39,097 nucleotides of DNA, taken from the NCBI GenBank assembly GCA_945957375.1, contig CAMFKX010000014.1, positions 1 through 39,097 on the forward strand. Direction: 5' to 3'. The notes under the pieces are model-generated. The model was not told the origin of the DNA, did no database searches, and saw nothing but the letters and a program-made list of their open reading frames with translations. Source of the stretch: an uncultured Roseiarcus sp. Its GTDB lineage: Bacteria; Pseudomonadota; Alphaproteobacteria; Rhizobiales; Beijerinckiaceae. Shown here one piece after another: positions 17,817 to 26,675 of this stretch (position 1 is its first letter; the number at the start of each line of letters is the position of its first letter). The position numbers and the translations under genes were made by a program.

Positions 17817-20228
17817 ATGCCGATTTTCTCCCGAACGCTAGAGAAAACTCTTCGTAAAGCCCTGTCGCTCGCCAATGAGCGTCATCATGAATACGCTACG
17901 CTGGAACACCTGCTGCTCGCGCTTTTGGACGATACCGATGCTGCGGCCGTGATGCGGGCATGCAGCGTCGACCTTGAGGTCTTGCGGAAGACGGTTGTTA
18001 ATTACCTCGACACGGAACTCGAAAACCTTGTCGTCGACAGTCAGGACGAGGCCAAGGCGACCAATGGTTTTCAACGGGTCGTCCAGAGGGCGGCGTTCCA
18101 CGTTCAGTCTTCGGGGCGCGAAGAGGTGACCGGCGCAAACGTTCTTGTGGCGATTTTCGCGGAGCGTGAGACGCACGCCGCGTTTTTCCTGCAGGAGCAG
18201 GACATGACCCGTTACGACGCGGTCAATTACATCAGCCATGGCATCGCCAAGCGACCCGGCCATTCGGACGCTTCGAAACTGCCGCGCGGCGCCGACGAGG
18301 AGCCGGAGCCGAGGGAGACCAAGGATTCCAAGGAAAGCGGAGAGGCGAAGAAGAAGGAAGGCGCGCTGGACGCGTACTGCGTCAACCTCAATCGCAAAGC
18401 GCGCGAGGGTCGCATTGATCCGCTGATCGGCCGGGAAGCTGAGGTTCAACGCACGATTCAGGTCCTCTGTCGACGGCAGAAGAACAATCCGCTGCTGGTG
18501 GGAGATCCGGGCGTCGGCAAGACGGCCATCGCCGAGGGCCTTGCGCGCAAGATCGTCGACTCCGACGTCCCCGAGGTGTTGGAAGGAGCCACGGTTTTCG
18601 CGCTCGATATGGGCGCCTTGCTCGCCGGCACGCGCTATCGCGGCGACTTCGAAGAGCGCCTCAAGCAGGTGATGAAAGAGATTGAGCAGCACAAGGATGC
18701 GATCCTCTTCATCGACGAGATTCACACCGTCATCGGCGCGGGAGCGACGTCAGGGGGCGCGATGGACGCGTCAAACCTTCTCAAGCCTGCGTTGGCGCAA
18801 GGCGCGCTGCGTTGCATTGGATCAACGACATACAAGGAATATCGGCAGTACTTTGAGAAGGACCGGGCGCTCGTCAGGCGATTCCAAAAGATCGACGTCA
18901 AGGAACCGAGTGTTGCGGATGCGATTGAAATCTTGAAGGGCTTGAAGCCGTATTTTGAGGAATTCCACAAGCTTCGCTATACCGGCGAAGCGGTGAAGGC
19001 CGCGGTGGAGCTGTCGTCACGCTTCATTCACGATCGAAAGCTCCCCGACAAGGCGATCGATGTGATCGACGAAACAGGCGCTTCGCAAATGCTCCTGCCG
19101 GAGGCCAAGCGCAAGAAGACGATTGGCGTCAAAGAGATCGAGGCGACCATCGCGTCGATGGCGCGCATCCCGCCGAAGTCGGTGTCCAAGGACGACACGG
19201 AAGTGCTCCAGCACCTCGAGGCGACGCTGAAGCGTGCGGTCTATGGACAAGACGAAGCGGTGAGCGCGCTCGCCGCAGCCATCAAGCTCGCGCGGGCTGG
19301 ACTGCGCGATCCCGAGAAGCCCATTGGTTGCTACTTGTTCTCCGGACCCACCGGCGTCGGCAAGACCGAAGCTGCGCGGCAGCTTGCGACCAGCCTCGGA
19401 TTGGAGCTGACCCGGTTCGATATGTCGGAATACATGGAGCGGCATACGGTTTCGCGCCTGATAGGAGCGCCGCCTGGCTATGTCGGATTTGACCAGGGCG
19501 GCCTTCTCACGGATGCGATCGATCAGCACCCCCACAGCGTATTGTTGCTCGATGAGATCGAGAAAGCGCACCCCGACCTGTTCAACATTCTCTTGCAGGT
19601 CATGGACCACGGCAAGCTGACCGACCACTCCGGCAAGGCGATCGACTTCCGGAATGTGATCCTGATCATGACAACGAATGCCGGCGCGCAGGACCTCGCG
19701 CGCGCCGCCTTTGGGTTCCACAAGACGACGCGCGAAGGCGACGACAAGGAGGCGATTGACCGTCTGTTTGCGCCGGAATTCCGCAACCGCCTGGACGCGG
19801 TGATTCCGTTCGCGCGACTGCCGGAAGAGGTGATCGCGCGCGTGGTGGACAAGTTTATCCTGCAACTCGAGGCGCAGCTTGCGGATCGGAATGTCGTCAT
19901 TGAGTTGACCGACGAGTCTCGCGAGTGGCTGGTCAAGCACGGCTACGATGAGGCGATGGGCGCGCGGCCGATGGCCCGCGTGATCCAGACCCAGATCAAG
20001 ACGCCGCTTGCGGATGAGGTGCTGTTCGGCAGGCTGAAGAACGGCGGCGTGGTGAAGGTCGTGGTGATGGGTGACGAGAGTGGAGAAAAGAGGCTCGCCT
20101 TCGTCTATCCGGAAGGACCGGCTGCGCCGCGAATGGAGCGGGATCTGCTGGTTGCGACCAAGGGGCGGGGCCGGTCCAAGAAGCGCGCGGAGCCCGCAGC
20201 AACTTCGAACGGCGACAGCGGAGCCTGA
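17817..20228 (+). CDS. clpA: ATP-dependent Clp protease ATP-binding subunit ClpA
   Basis: AAA+ unfoldase that threads substrates into ClpP. In 803 residues: N-domain (1-145, opening [18 protein letters not shown]), a charged linker about 150-185, AAA module D1 with Walker A GDPGVGKT near 229 and Walker B ILFIDEIH, and AAA module D2 with Walker A GPTGVGKT (510-517) and Walker B VLLLDEIE, then an Arg/Lys- and Ala-rich tail. The IGL-type loop for docking ClpP should lie between sensor elements of D2. No clpP is in the window. It follows clpS by 10 bp. Confidence 0.96.
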   Translation: MPIFSRTLEKTLRKALSLANERHHEYATLEHLLLALLDDTDAAAVMRACSVDLEVLRKTVVNYLDTELENLVVDSQDEAKATNGFQRVVQRAAFHVQSSGREEVTGANVLVAIFAERETHAAFFLQEQDMTRYDAVNYISHGIAKRPGHSDASKLPRGADEEPEPRETKDSKESGEAKKKEGALDAYCVNLNRKAREGRIDPLIGREAEVQRTIQVLCRRQKNNPLLVGDPGVGKTAIAEGLARKIVDSDVPEVLEGATVFALDMGALLAGTRYRGDFEERLKQVMKEIEQHKDAILFIDEIHTVIGAGATSGGAMDASNLLKPALAQGALRCIGSTTYKEYRQYFEKDRALVRRFQKIDVKEPSVADAIEILKGLKPYFEEFHKLRYTGEAVKAAVELSSRFIHDRKLPDKAIDVIDETGASQMLLPEAKRKKTIGVKEIEATIASMARIPPKSVSKDDTEVLQHLEATLKRAVYGQDEAVSALAAAIKLARAGLRDPEKPIGCYLFSGPTGVGKTEAARQLATSLGLELTRFDMSEYMERHTVSRLIGAPPGYVGFDQGGLLTDAIDQHPHSVLLLDEIEKAHPDLFNILLQVMDHGKLTDHSGKAIDFRNVILIMTTNAGAQDLARAAFGFHKTTREGDDKEAIDRLFAPEFRNRLDAVIPFARLPEEVIARVVDKFILQLEAQLADRNVVIELTDESREWLVKHGYDEAMGARPMARVIQTQIKTPLADEVLFGRLKNGGVVKVVVMGDESGEKRLAFVYPEGPAAPRMERDLLVATKGRGRSKKRAEPAATSNGDSGA

Positions 20229-20391
20229 GATTTCGTCGTGGGGCGCGCGTTGGCCCTTGCCAGCGCGCGGCCCTGACGGAGTTGGAACCCGGGCGGGCTG
20301 CCTCGTAGCCGGGGCATGCTCCGCCTGCGCGAAATAGCGCCGACCTGGGGACGCCCCAAGGCAATGCCTCAACACTGTATTATAGCGAGAT

Positions 20392-20432
20392 AAAAAAACC
20401 GGCGGAGCGCCTTGGCGTCCGCCGGTTTTCTT
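20392..20432. terminator. Bidirectional Rho-independent terminator between clpA and the porin-like gene
   Basis: Arms AAAACCGGCGGA (20395-20406) and TCCGCCGGTTTT (20418-20429) are perfect complements, extended inward by CGCC/GGCG around a 2-nt loop. The minus strand ends in a run of seven T, ideal for stopping the convergent outer-membrane gene. The plus strand has TTTTCTT, weaker but usable for clpA. Confidence 0.9.
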
Positions 20433-20453
20433 AGATCAGATCGAGCGTTTCGA

Positions 20454-21266
20454 TCAGAACTTGTAGTTCGCGCCGACGCGGAAGATCGACCCTTCGTAGG
20501 TGACCTTCGAGGCGAGGAACGAGTTCGGGAACGCCGTCAAAGCAGTGCCGGTGGGCAGGCCGCTCTGATTGGTGGTGCCGAGGTTGTAGTACAGATATTC
20601 GCCCTTCAGCGTCACGTTGTTGGTGATCGCATACTCGACGCCTGCGCCGAGGGTCCAGCCGACGCGGGTCTGGCTCTTCGCCGCGGCCCAGCCCCAACCG
20701 TTGTAGGCGTCGAACACCGAGGCGTGCGCGTTGCCGCCGCCGTAGGCGAGACCGCCCGTCCCGTAGAACATCAGGCGGTTGTCCGGCGTCGCGACGAAGC
20801 CGACGCGAGCGCGGGTGGTGCCGAGCCAGTTCATGCGGGCCGAGACGTTCGTGGTGAAGTAATCGGAACCGGCAAGATAAGCGAACGTGGTTCCGACCCC
20901 GCTCTTCGACTTGCTCATGCTGGTGCCGTCGAAATCGGTCTCAATGCCGAACACCGCCGCGCCGGACTGGAAGTTGTAGCCAGCCTGACCGCCGCCGATG
21001 AACCCGCTCGCGCCGGTCCCCAGCGACCCGGTGTTGACGTTGTTCAGGACCGGGAACCCGGCGTTGTAGAACGTCGTCGTCGTGTTGCCGGTGCCCCAGA
21101 CGCCGCCGGCGTTCACACCGAGGTAGAAACCGGTCCAGGAGAACGGCGGGGGAACGTACACCGGCGCCGGGGCTTCCTTCTTGGTGGGGAGGTCGGCGGC
21201 CTGGGCGGACACGGCCGCTGCGACGGTGAGCGCCGCGGCGGCGGCTCCAATCATCCATTTGGTCAT
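20454..21266 (-). CDS. Outer-membrane beta-barrel protein of the Omp25/31 type
   Basis: A 270-residue secreted barrel. Signal peptide MTKWMIGAAAAALTVAAAVS with cut after AQA (residue 23), then the Rhizobiales-typical mature start ADLPTKKEAPAPVYVPP and FSWTGFYLGVNAG. Alternating hydrophobic strands follow, with the repeated GAGVEYAITNNVTLKGEY-type strand pair, and the protein ends GANYKF with the C-terminal Phe used for outer-membrane insertion. Probably a structural or opacity-type porin; no transport specificity can be read. It is monocistronic, ended by the strong terminator at 20392-20432, and its promoter lies in the 259 bp upstream. Confidence 0.92.
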   Translation of the reverse strand: MTKWMIGAAAAALTVAAAVSAQAADLPTKKEAPAPVYVPPPFSWTGFYLGVNAGGVWGTGNTTTTFYNAGFPVLNNVNTGSLGTGASGFIGGGQAGYNFQSGAAVFGIETDFDGTSMSKSKSGVGTTFAYLAGSDYFTTNVSARMNWLGTTRARVGFVATPDNRLMFYGTGGLAYGGGNAHASVFDAYNGWGWAAAKSQTRVGWTLGAGVEYAITNNVTLKGEYLYYNLGTTNQSGLPTGTALTAFPNSFLASKVTYEGSIFRVGANYKF

Positions 21267-21525
21267 TTTCAGTCTCCGTTTTGATCGGCTCCGCCTTACG
21301 CTTCAATGCGCGCCGTCGCCCGTGCAAAATCAACGCTGGCTTTATAGGGTTCCCAATCCCGGAAGTCCATCGTCTCGTCCGGGTGTTGGCGGCTTCCCCG
21401 AGGCATGTGGCAAAATAGACACGAAAACCACCCTCGTGGTTAACCAAACATTTGTAAGAACGTCAGAATCAGGGCTGGATTAACCTCTCCCGCTGCTGTC
21501 GCGACCGGTTGCGAGTTGGCCAGCC

Positions 21526-21954
21526 TTAGGCTGCGAGCGCGGCGATGATATTGTCGGCCCAGGGACGCAGGCGATCAGCGCTCTGGAACGGGCCGCCCGG
21601 CGGGCGGACGGCCACGCCGCTCCAGCGCGGCAGAATGTGAAAGTGCAGGTGGAAGACCTGCTGGCCGCCGGCCTCCTCGTTAAATTGCTGGATGGCGACG
21701 CCCTCGGCCTTCATGCCGGCCCGCACCGCAATCGCGACCTTCTGGACCGACGGCATGAGGCGGGCGAGCGCCTCCGGCGGAATGTCGAACAAATTCCGGG
21801 CGGCGAATTTCGGAATCACCAGCGTGTGCCCGTCGGCGCGCGGCATCACGTCGAGGAACGCGAGGGACACGTCATCCTCATACACCTTCGTGCATGGCGC
21901 TTCGCCGCGCAGGATCCGGGCGAAGATGTTGTCGGGGTCATAGGTCGGCGTCAA
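21526..21954 (-). CDS. HIT family nucleotide hydrolase
   Basis: A 142-residue histidine-triad protein (Hint-like) hydrolysing nucleotide phosphoramidates or related compounds. The catalytic FHLHFHILPRW triad is present, as are the N-terminal NIFARILRGEAPCTKVYED and LVIPK. The start is TTG at 21954, with GGGAG eight bases upstream; upstream in-frame sequence to 22017 is unlike the family. The start lies inside the 3' end of the GNAT gene (17-bp overlap), indicating translational coupling. Confidence 0.9.
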   Translation of the reverse strand: MTPTYDPDNIFARILRGEAPCTKVYEDDVSLAFLDVMPRADGHTLVIPKFAARNLFDIPPEALARLMPSVQKVAIAVRAGMKAEGVAIQQFNEEAGGQQVFHLHFHILPRWSGVAVRPPGGPFQSADRLRPWADNIIAALAA

Positions 21955-23161
21955 AGCTGTCTCCCGGCGTTTCGATCCGGCCCGCGTCGTCCCGCCGGAA
22001 CGGGGCCTGCATCTCATAATAGGCGATCGTCTGCGCGACCGCTTCCCGCTCCTGCCTCAAATAGTCGCCAACCGCCCGCTCGAGACGCGGGTCGGCGAAC
22101 TCATGAGCCGAGTAGGTGACGACGGGGCGATACCCGCGCGCGAGCTTGTGCTCCCCCTGCGCCCCGGCCTCCACGCGCTTCAGCTTCCGGCTGAGGGCGA
22201 AGTCGATCGCCTGATAGTAGCACACCTCGAAATGGAGAAAGGGGCGTTCCTCGATGGCGCCCCAGTTGCGTCCGTAGAGCGCGTCGTCGCCGATGAAGTT
22301 GATCGCGCCGGCGATGTAGCGGCCCTCGCGCTTCGCCATGACCAGCAGGATGCGATCGGCGAGGCTCGCGCCGACCAGGGCGAAGAACTGCCGGGTCAGG
22401 TAGGGCCGCCCCCATTTGCGCGCGCCCGTATCCATGTAGAACGTGAAGAACGCGTCCCAGTGCTCCGGCCTGAGCGCCGATCCGGTCACCCATTCGATCG
22501 TCACGCCGTCGCCGAGCGCCTCGCGGCGCTCGCGCCGGATCGCCTTGCGCTTGCGCGAGGCGAGGGCGGCGAGGAAGTCGTCGAAGGTCGAAAAGCCCTC
22601 GCACAGGAAATGGAACTGCTCGCCGTGGCGGACGAGATAGCCCATGCGCTCGAGCCGCGCCGCGTCTTCGGCGGTCGGGAAGGTGACGTGGATCGAGGAG
22701 GCCTCGATCTGGCGGCGGACTTCGCGCAGGCCCGCGAGCAGGGCCTCGCGCGCGCCCTCGGGGGCATGGGCCGCGACCAGCAGCCGCCGGCCGGTCGCCG
22801 GCGTGAACGGAACCGCGACCTGCAGCTTGGGATAGTAACGGCCGCCCGCTCGGGCGTAGGCGTCGGCCCAGGCGTGGTCGAACACGTATTCGCCCTGGCT
22901 GTGGCTCTTGAGATACGACGGCGCCGCGGCGACCATTCGCCCCGCGCCGTCCTCGACGATCACATGCGCCGGCGTCCACCCGGACCGGCCGCCGGTCGAC
23001 CCGGACGCCTCCAGCGCGTGAAGAAATTCGTGGGTGACGAACGGGTTGAAGCGCTCGCCTTCCGATTCGGATTCGGAAAGCCCCGGCGGATTGGCGCAGG
23101 CGTTCCAGGCCGTCGGATCGACGGCGGCGATGGAGCTGACGAGGCGTGCGGTGAGGGCCAT
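21938..23161 (-). CDS. GNAT-fold protein of the COG3146/DUF482 family
   Basis: A 407-residue protein of the GNAT-like fold related to peptidoglycan-bridge-forming enzymes. It contains YVFDHAWADAYARAGGRYYPK, KRKAIRRERRE, the PEHWDAFFTFYMDTGARKWG block and the ending HEFADPRLERAVGDYLRQE. Homologues are widespread in proteobacteria; the reaction is not established. The ATG at 23161 is chosen since upstream in-frame codons fall in a repeat copy. The following HIT gene overlaps its 3' end. Confidence 0.82.
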   Translation of the reverse strand: MALTARLVSSIAAVDPTAWNACANPPGLSESESEGERFNPFVTHEFLHALEASGSTGGRSGWTPAHVIVEDGAGRMVAAAPSYLKSHSQGEYVFDHAWADAYARAGGRYYPKLQVAVPFTPATGRRLLVAAHAPEGAREALLAGLREVRRQIEASSIHVTFPTAEDAARLERMGYLVRHGEQFHFLCEGFSTFDDFLAALASRKRKAIRRERREALGDGVTIEWVTGSALRPEHWDAFFTFYMDTGARKWGRPYLTRQFFALVGASLADRILLVMAKREGRYIAGAINFIGDDALYGRNWGAIEERPFLHFEVCYYQAIDFALSRKLKRVEAGAQGEHKLARGYRPVVTYSAHEFADPRLERAVGDYLRQEREAVAQTIAYYEMQAPFRRDDAGRIETPGDSFDADL

Positions 23162-23200
23162 GGGGTCGTTTCGGGTTGTCGCCACTGTAGCATGGGTTTC

Positions 23201-23320
23201 GCAGGCGCGAAGAGCCCAGCCGGTCCCTTCGCCTGCTTTCACACCCCGCCCGACGGCCGGAAGGCCCGGGCGCGGAATCAACCTTTTCAAGGCTTTGCGA
23301 GCGAATTTCCGGGCGAATCG
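23201..23320. repeat. 120-bp direct repeat, copy A
   Basis: Runs from GCAGGCGCGAAGAGC to CGGGCGAATCG. Paired with copy B at 23738-23855, with blocks such as GCTTTCACACCCC, GGGCGCGGAATCAAC and TTTTCAAGGCTTTGCG conserved. Repeat period 537 bp. Confidence 0.8.
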
Positions 23321-23353
23321 GGCGAATGGAACCGCCAAGTGCGCCTCCTGCTG

Positions 23354-23489
23354 CGTCATCGCGAGGAGCCCTCCGAAGGGCGACGCCGCGATCCAGGGGC
23401 GGTCGCGGACGGCGACCGGCGCCGTGCTCCGAACGATCGGCGCCCTGCGACTTCTGGAGCGCCACGTCGCTTCGCTCCTCGCGATGACG
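23354..23489. repeat. Inverted repeat with CGTCATCGCGAGGAGC ends
   Basis: CGTCATCGCGAGGAGC at 23354-23369 faces GCTCCTCGCGATGACG at 23474-23489, a perfect 16-bp inverted repeat. The interior also carries partly complementary sequence. This sequence resembles a widespread Rhizobiales intergenic repeat (memory, not searched). Confidence 0.75.
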
Positions 23490-23652
23490 CGGACTCACTC
23501 GGCGCCGTCGAAGGGCTTAGCTTGGCGGTCACGGGCGAATGTAACAGCCAAGGCGCGCTTCTGGCCAGCTCCACCGCCAAACTAGGGCGCAGAAAACGAA
23601 CCCGCGTTTGGACGTTCCATTCGCCCATTCGCCAGTCGCCGGGCGACAGTAA

Positions 23653-23726
23653 CGGCCATCCGCTCAAGCTGATCCACGGGCAAAGATGCAAACCTCATCC
23701 TGAGCCTGTCGAAGGATGATCCAGGG
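23653..23726. repeat. 74-bp direct repeat, copy C
   Basis: Contains CTGATCCACGGGC, CCTCATCCTGAGCCTGTCGA and GGATGATCCAGGG. Near-identical to the repeat at 23890-23963. It abuts copy B at 23738. Confidence 0.7.
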
Positions 23727-23737
23727 GGCTCGGCCTC

Positions 23738-23855
23738 GCAGGCACGAAGAGCGCAGGCGGGCCTTGGTCTGCTTTCACACCCCATCCGATGGCCGGAAAC
23801 CCGGGCGCGGAATCAACTTTTTCAAGGCTTTGCGCGCGACTTTTCGGGCGAATCG
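23738..23855. repeat. 120-bp direct repeat, copy B
   Basis: Second copy of the unit at 23201-23320, two bp shorter, with scattered substitutions, indicating an old duplication rather than a recent one. Confidence 0.8.
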
Positions 23856-23889
23856 CAAGAATGCGGCTGCGTTCGCCCGGGCCGCCGGC

Positions 23890-23963
23890 ACGGCCAGCCA
23901 CTCGACCTGATCGGCGGGCAAGATGCGGACCTCATCCTGAGCCCGTCGACGGATGATCCAGGG
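23890..23963. repeat. 74-bp direct repeat, copy D
   Basis: Second copy of 23653-23726. It is followed at about 23987-24012 by an inverted match to the CCTGAGCCTGTCGAAGGA-type core (GTCCTTCGACAGACTCAGGAC), giving a palindromic pair. Confidence 0.7.
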
Positions 23964-24526
23964 TCTCGACCGTCGCCGCCATCCGGAGCGTCCTTCGACA
24001 GACTCAGGACGAGTTTCGGAGGCGGCTCTTCGGGTTACGGGCGAATCTCTCGTTGGCGGAGCGTGAGCCGGGGAGGGCGTTCCGCTGCATAGGGCGGGCC
24101 TGCCGATTTTGCCGCCGACGTCCTGACTTCAGGGCTTTCGGCCGCCAAAACCGATCAAACGCGATTGTTGCGAGGCCATTCGCCGCGAAAAAGCCACGGC
24201 CGCAGGTGGAGACGACCGGGGCGGCGCGGTCGCCGAGCGCGTGGAGTCGGGGTCTCAATTGTCAAACAGCGGAACTTAATCAATACGTAGATTGTGATAA
24301 ATGTCAATGAATTTCAAACTTGTGCTAATTACCAGAAATTGGGCGCCCAGCTGGTCGCGACTCGCGCACTCGCTGTAGACCTCGCAAGATGCTCCTGCGG
24401 CGCCTTGCGGGACGCCGTGTCGCCCGACGCGGAGATGATCGCCTTACGATCTCGGCGTCGAGCGCTCCCATTCGCGACATTGGTTCGACCTTTCCGATCG
24501 TCGAATGCGAACAGAGACAGTAGTCG

Positions 24527-25692
24527 TCAGCGAGCATGACCCTCGACCACGGCGCCAGATTCATCAATTGCGATCGGCGTGACCGGGCGCGACGGGATAT
24601 TGAGCTGATAGCGAGCATGGCGGCGCTCACCCTCACGGACCAATGCGCCTTTCGCCACCAGATCGGCGAGATCGCGGGTGGTGGTCGCCGTAGCTGCGCC
24701 CGTTATCGCGATGTAGTTGCCGGCGCTGAGGCCGCCACGAAAACCTTCCGGCCCTTCGCGTAGCATACGGAGCAACGCTTTCTTCTGACGCTCGTTGAGC
24801 TGAGCGGCGAATCGATCGAGCAGCCGAGTCTTGTCGATCAGGAAGTCCACAAGCGACATGGTGCGGAGCTGAGCCTCGATCACCATCGCCGCGAACCAAG
24901 CCAGCCAATCGGTGATCTCAACATCCTTGTTGTTGCGCTCAAGCGCATCAGAGTAAACTTTGCGCTTCGCGAGGATCGTCGCGGCAAGGGCGATCAGCGT
25001 TGGCCGACCAAGATTTTGTGCGAGCGCTTTTTCGACCAGCGCGCGCCCGATGCGGCCATTGCCATCTTCGAAAGGATGGATGGATTCAAAATACAGGTGG
25101 GCAATCCCGGCCCGCGTGACAGCAGGCAACGGGGCGCGCCGCCAGGCGCGGTGCGGTTGAACCACGCGATGCATTTCTCCATCTCGTCTGACGCGCGCGC
25201 GGACGGGGGTGCTTCAAAATGTACTTTCGGGGCATGGATCGGTCCTGAGACGACCTGCATCGGATCGTCGTGCCGACGGTAGCGACCTACATTTTTGAGA
25301 TCGCGACGATCGCGCATCAGCATTTGATGCCATTCGAATAGCGTCGTCTCGGTCAGGGGCGCAGCGAAGGATTGATGCAAGTCGACCGTCATCTCGGCGA
25401 TCCCCTGCTCTCCGGGCTTGGCGCTCCGATGATCGGCGGCGAGACCGAGACGCCGCCGGATCGAAGACTGCACACTCGCACGATCGAGGATTTCGCCTTC
25501 GATTTCGGACGTCGTCACCGCCTCGGTGCTCATCGACTCGACAGTGAGTTGCTCCGTGTCGTCGGCATTCAGGTGGCGCGCGGCGCCGAGAAATTCGCCG
25601 GTGAGAAACAGAAAACGTTCTTCGGCGCGCGCCAAGCGCGCCCGGCTCCAAGTAAATTCAGGCCATTTCTCGTGTTGCCAATTCCAACGCAT
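24527..25692 (-). pseudogene. Fic-domain protein with N-terminal DUF4172 and C-terminal winged helix, broken by a frameshift
   Basis: Two frames carry consecutive pieces of one protein. The upstream piece (25692 to about 25145) has the DUF4172-like start MRWNWQHEKWPEFTW, TSEIEG (residues 61-66), a match to the class II inhibitory motif [ST]xxxE[GN], and the Fic segment up to IAWFNRTAP. About 25131-25150 the frame must shift, because the second frame continues LPAVTRAGIAHLYF and the active-site HPFEDGNGRIGR (25043-25078), then a winged-helix tail. Fic enzymes transfer AMP to hydroxyl side chains. As read, neither product is complete. A sequencing error at a GC-rich run is the main alternative. 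Confidence 0.8.
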
Positions 25693-25764
25693 GATCGATA
25701 GAGCACCTTCCCATCGATCAGAATAGCGCGAAAAGTGATTTATAGACGGACTTTCTATCGATCA
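25692..25764. promoter_or_regulatory. Triple TGATCGATRG element, candidate Fic operator
   Basis: TGATCGATAG (25692-25701) touches the fic start codon and faces CCATCGATCA (25711-25720), nine of ten bases matching, and CTATCGATCA (25755-25764), a perfect match. The fic protein has a C-terminal winged helix, so autoregulation is plausible. Inference from sequence only. Confidence 0.5.
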
Positions 25765-26130
25765 CTCAAGAAGCGCGCAGCGCCGAAATGACTTGACCGC
25801 GACCCTTCGGCTCCAGGGACGCCGAGAGGAGGCTGCTCACCGGACGTCACACCAAGCCCGGCGTCGAGCACGAGTTTGGCGCAGCCGCGACGTTGCGCTT
25901 CGTGCTTTGCCGGCTCATCAGTTTCGCGCCGGTCCCTCCGCCGCGCTGACCGGCGTCGACGACAAGGTCGTCCACCTAGAAGAATGGTCCTGCTCGCCCT
26001 GCCGTCGCCGCCGCAGTTGAAAGTCTTCAATTGAGGCGGGATGAGGCCGCAATTGCCGCATGCGCGGAAAACATGCGGCGATCTCGTCGTCGCCGACGTG
26101 CTGGATTCGTGTCTCTTCGAGCCTGCTCAT
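25755..26130 (-). pseudogene. Degraded GNAT N-acetyltransferase
   Basis: Starts at ATG 26130, which overlaps the AhpD-like stop codon. The first frame gives EETRIQHVGDDEIAACFPRM and QLRPH, a typical GNAT N-terminus. A different frame then gives VDDLVVDAGQRGGGTGAKLM, the acetyl-CoA-binding RGxGxG motif, and a third gives EAQRRGCAKLVLDAG near the C-terminus. The segment between the first two is shorter than in GNAT proteins, implying a deletion as well as frameshifts. No single frame can make an enzyme. Confidence 0.8.
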
Positions 26131-26612
26131 GACGCGGTTGCGCTGGTGCGCGAAGGAGTCGGAGGCGGAAAACCGAGCCCGATCGCGATCCGGTTCCATT
26201 GATTGATCGTTCCGATCGCCACGGTCAGATAGACAATCTCGGCCTCCGAGAACCGGGCTTTCAAATCGGAACTCGCCGTGGTGCGGGCGTCATGGTCCCC
26301 CGTCAGGGTCAGCGCCTCGGTCCAGGCCAGGGCGGCCCTCTCTCGATCGCTGAACAGGGTCGTCTCCCGCCACACCGCCAAAAGATCGATCTTCTCCTGC
26401 GGGAGTCCGAGCTTTCTTGCGACATTGAGGTGGAGCTGGAGGCAAAACGCACAGCCGTTGATTTGGGACGCGCGAAGTTTCACGAGCTCGGTCAACGCTT
26501 TGTCCAGGCCCGATTCGTCAACGGCTTTTCCCAAGGCGCGCATGGCGTCCTGAACGGACCCCGCCGCTTTGGCGAAAGCCTCGTAGCTCATGGGAAACGG
26601 AGCGACGTTCAT
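26127..26612 (-). CDS. Carboxymuconolactone decarboxylase / AhpD-like family protein
   Basis: A 161-residue cytosolic alkylhydroperoxidase-like protein with the AhpD core NGCAFCLQLHLNVARKLG: Cys54, Cys57 and His61 form the CxxCxxxH peroxidatic relay. It is followed by LAVWRETTLFSDRERAALAWTEAL and ends in the NQWNRIAIGLG segment seen in this family. Probable role in organic peroxide or electrophile removal; substrate unknown. Start ATG at 26612. It is divergent from a marR gene across a 63-bp gap carrying a palindromic operator and overlaps (ATGA) a degraded GNAT gene. AhpD-GNAT pairs beside MarR regulators are common. Confidence 0.9.
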   Translation of the reverse strand: MNVAPFPMSYEAFAKAAGSVQDAMRALGKAVDESGLDKALTELVKLRASQINGCAFCLQLHLNVARKLGLPQEKIDLLAVWRETTLFSDRERAALAWTEALTLTGDHDARTTASSDLKARFSEAEIVYLTVAIGTINQWNRIAIGLGFPPPTPSRTSATAS

Positions 26613-26640
26613 CTGGCCAACCTCCTCGCGACGGACTATG

Positions 26641-26671
26641 TTCGAACTCGAATACTATATTCGAGTTCGAA
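26641..26671. promoter_or_regulatory. Perfect palindromic operator for the MarR protein
   Basis: TTCGAACTCGAAT (26641-26653) and ATTCGAGTTCGAA (26659-26671) are exact reverse complements with a 5-bp spacer. They lie in the 63-bp gap between ahpD-like and marR, ending 4 bp before the marR ATG. MarR dimers typically bind palindromes in such gaps and repress both genes. The binding protein is inferred from position. Confidence 0.85.
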
Positions 26672-26675
26672 TATT

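Larger units (their letters stand above)
23162..24526. other. Repeat-rich non-coding interval
   Basis: About 1.36 kb with no recognisable gene. 23162-24015 is a mosaic of several repeat families listed separately, while 24016-24526 is unique sequence in which I see no gene on either strand; an AT-rich patch near 24270-24345 may be promoter-like. Confidence 0.6.

Noticed and set aside
23162-24015. CRISPR-like array
   Set aside because: The repeats are of two different lengths, only two copies each, irregularly spaced and diverged; there are no cas genes.
24294-24539. Small plus-strand ORF between the repeats and the fic pseudogene
   Set aside because: No known family, no ribosome-binding site, and codon use like background.
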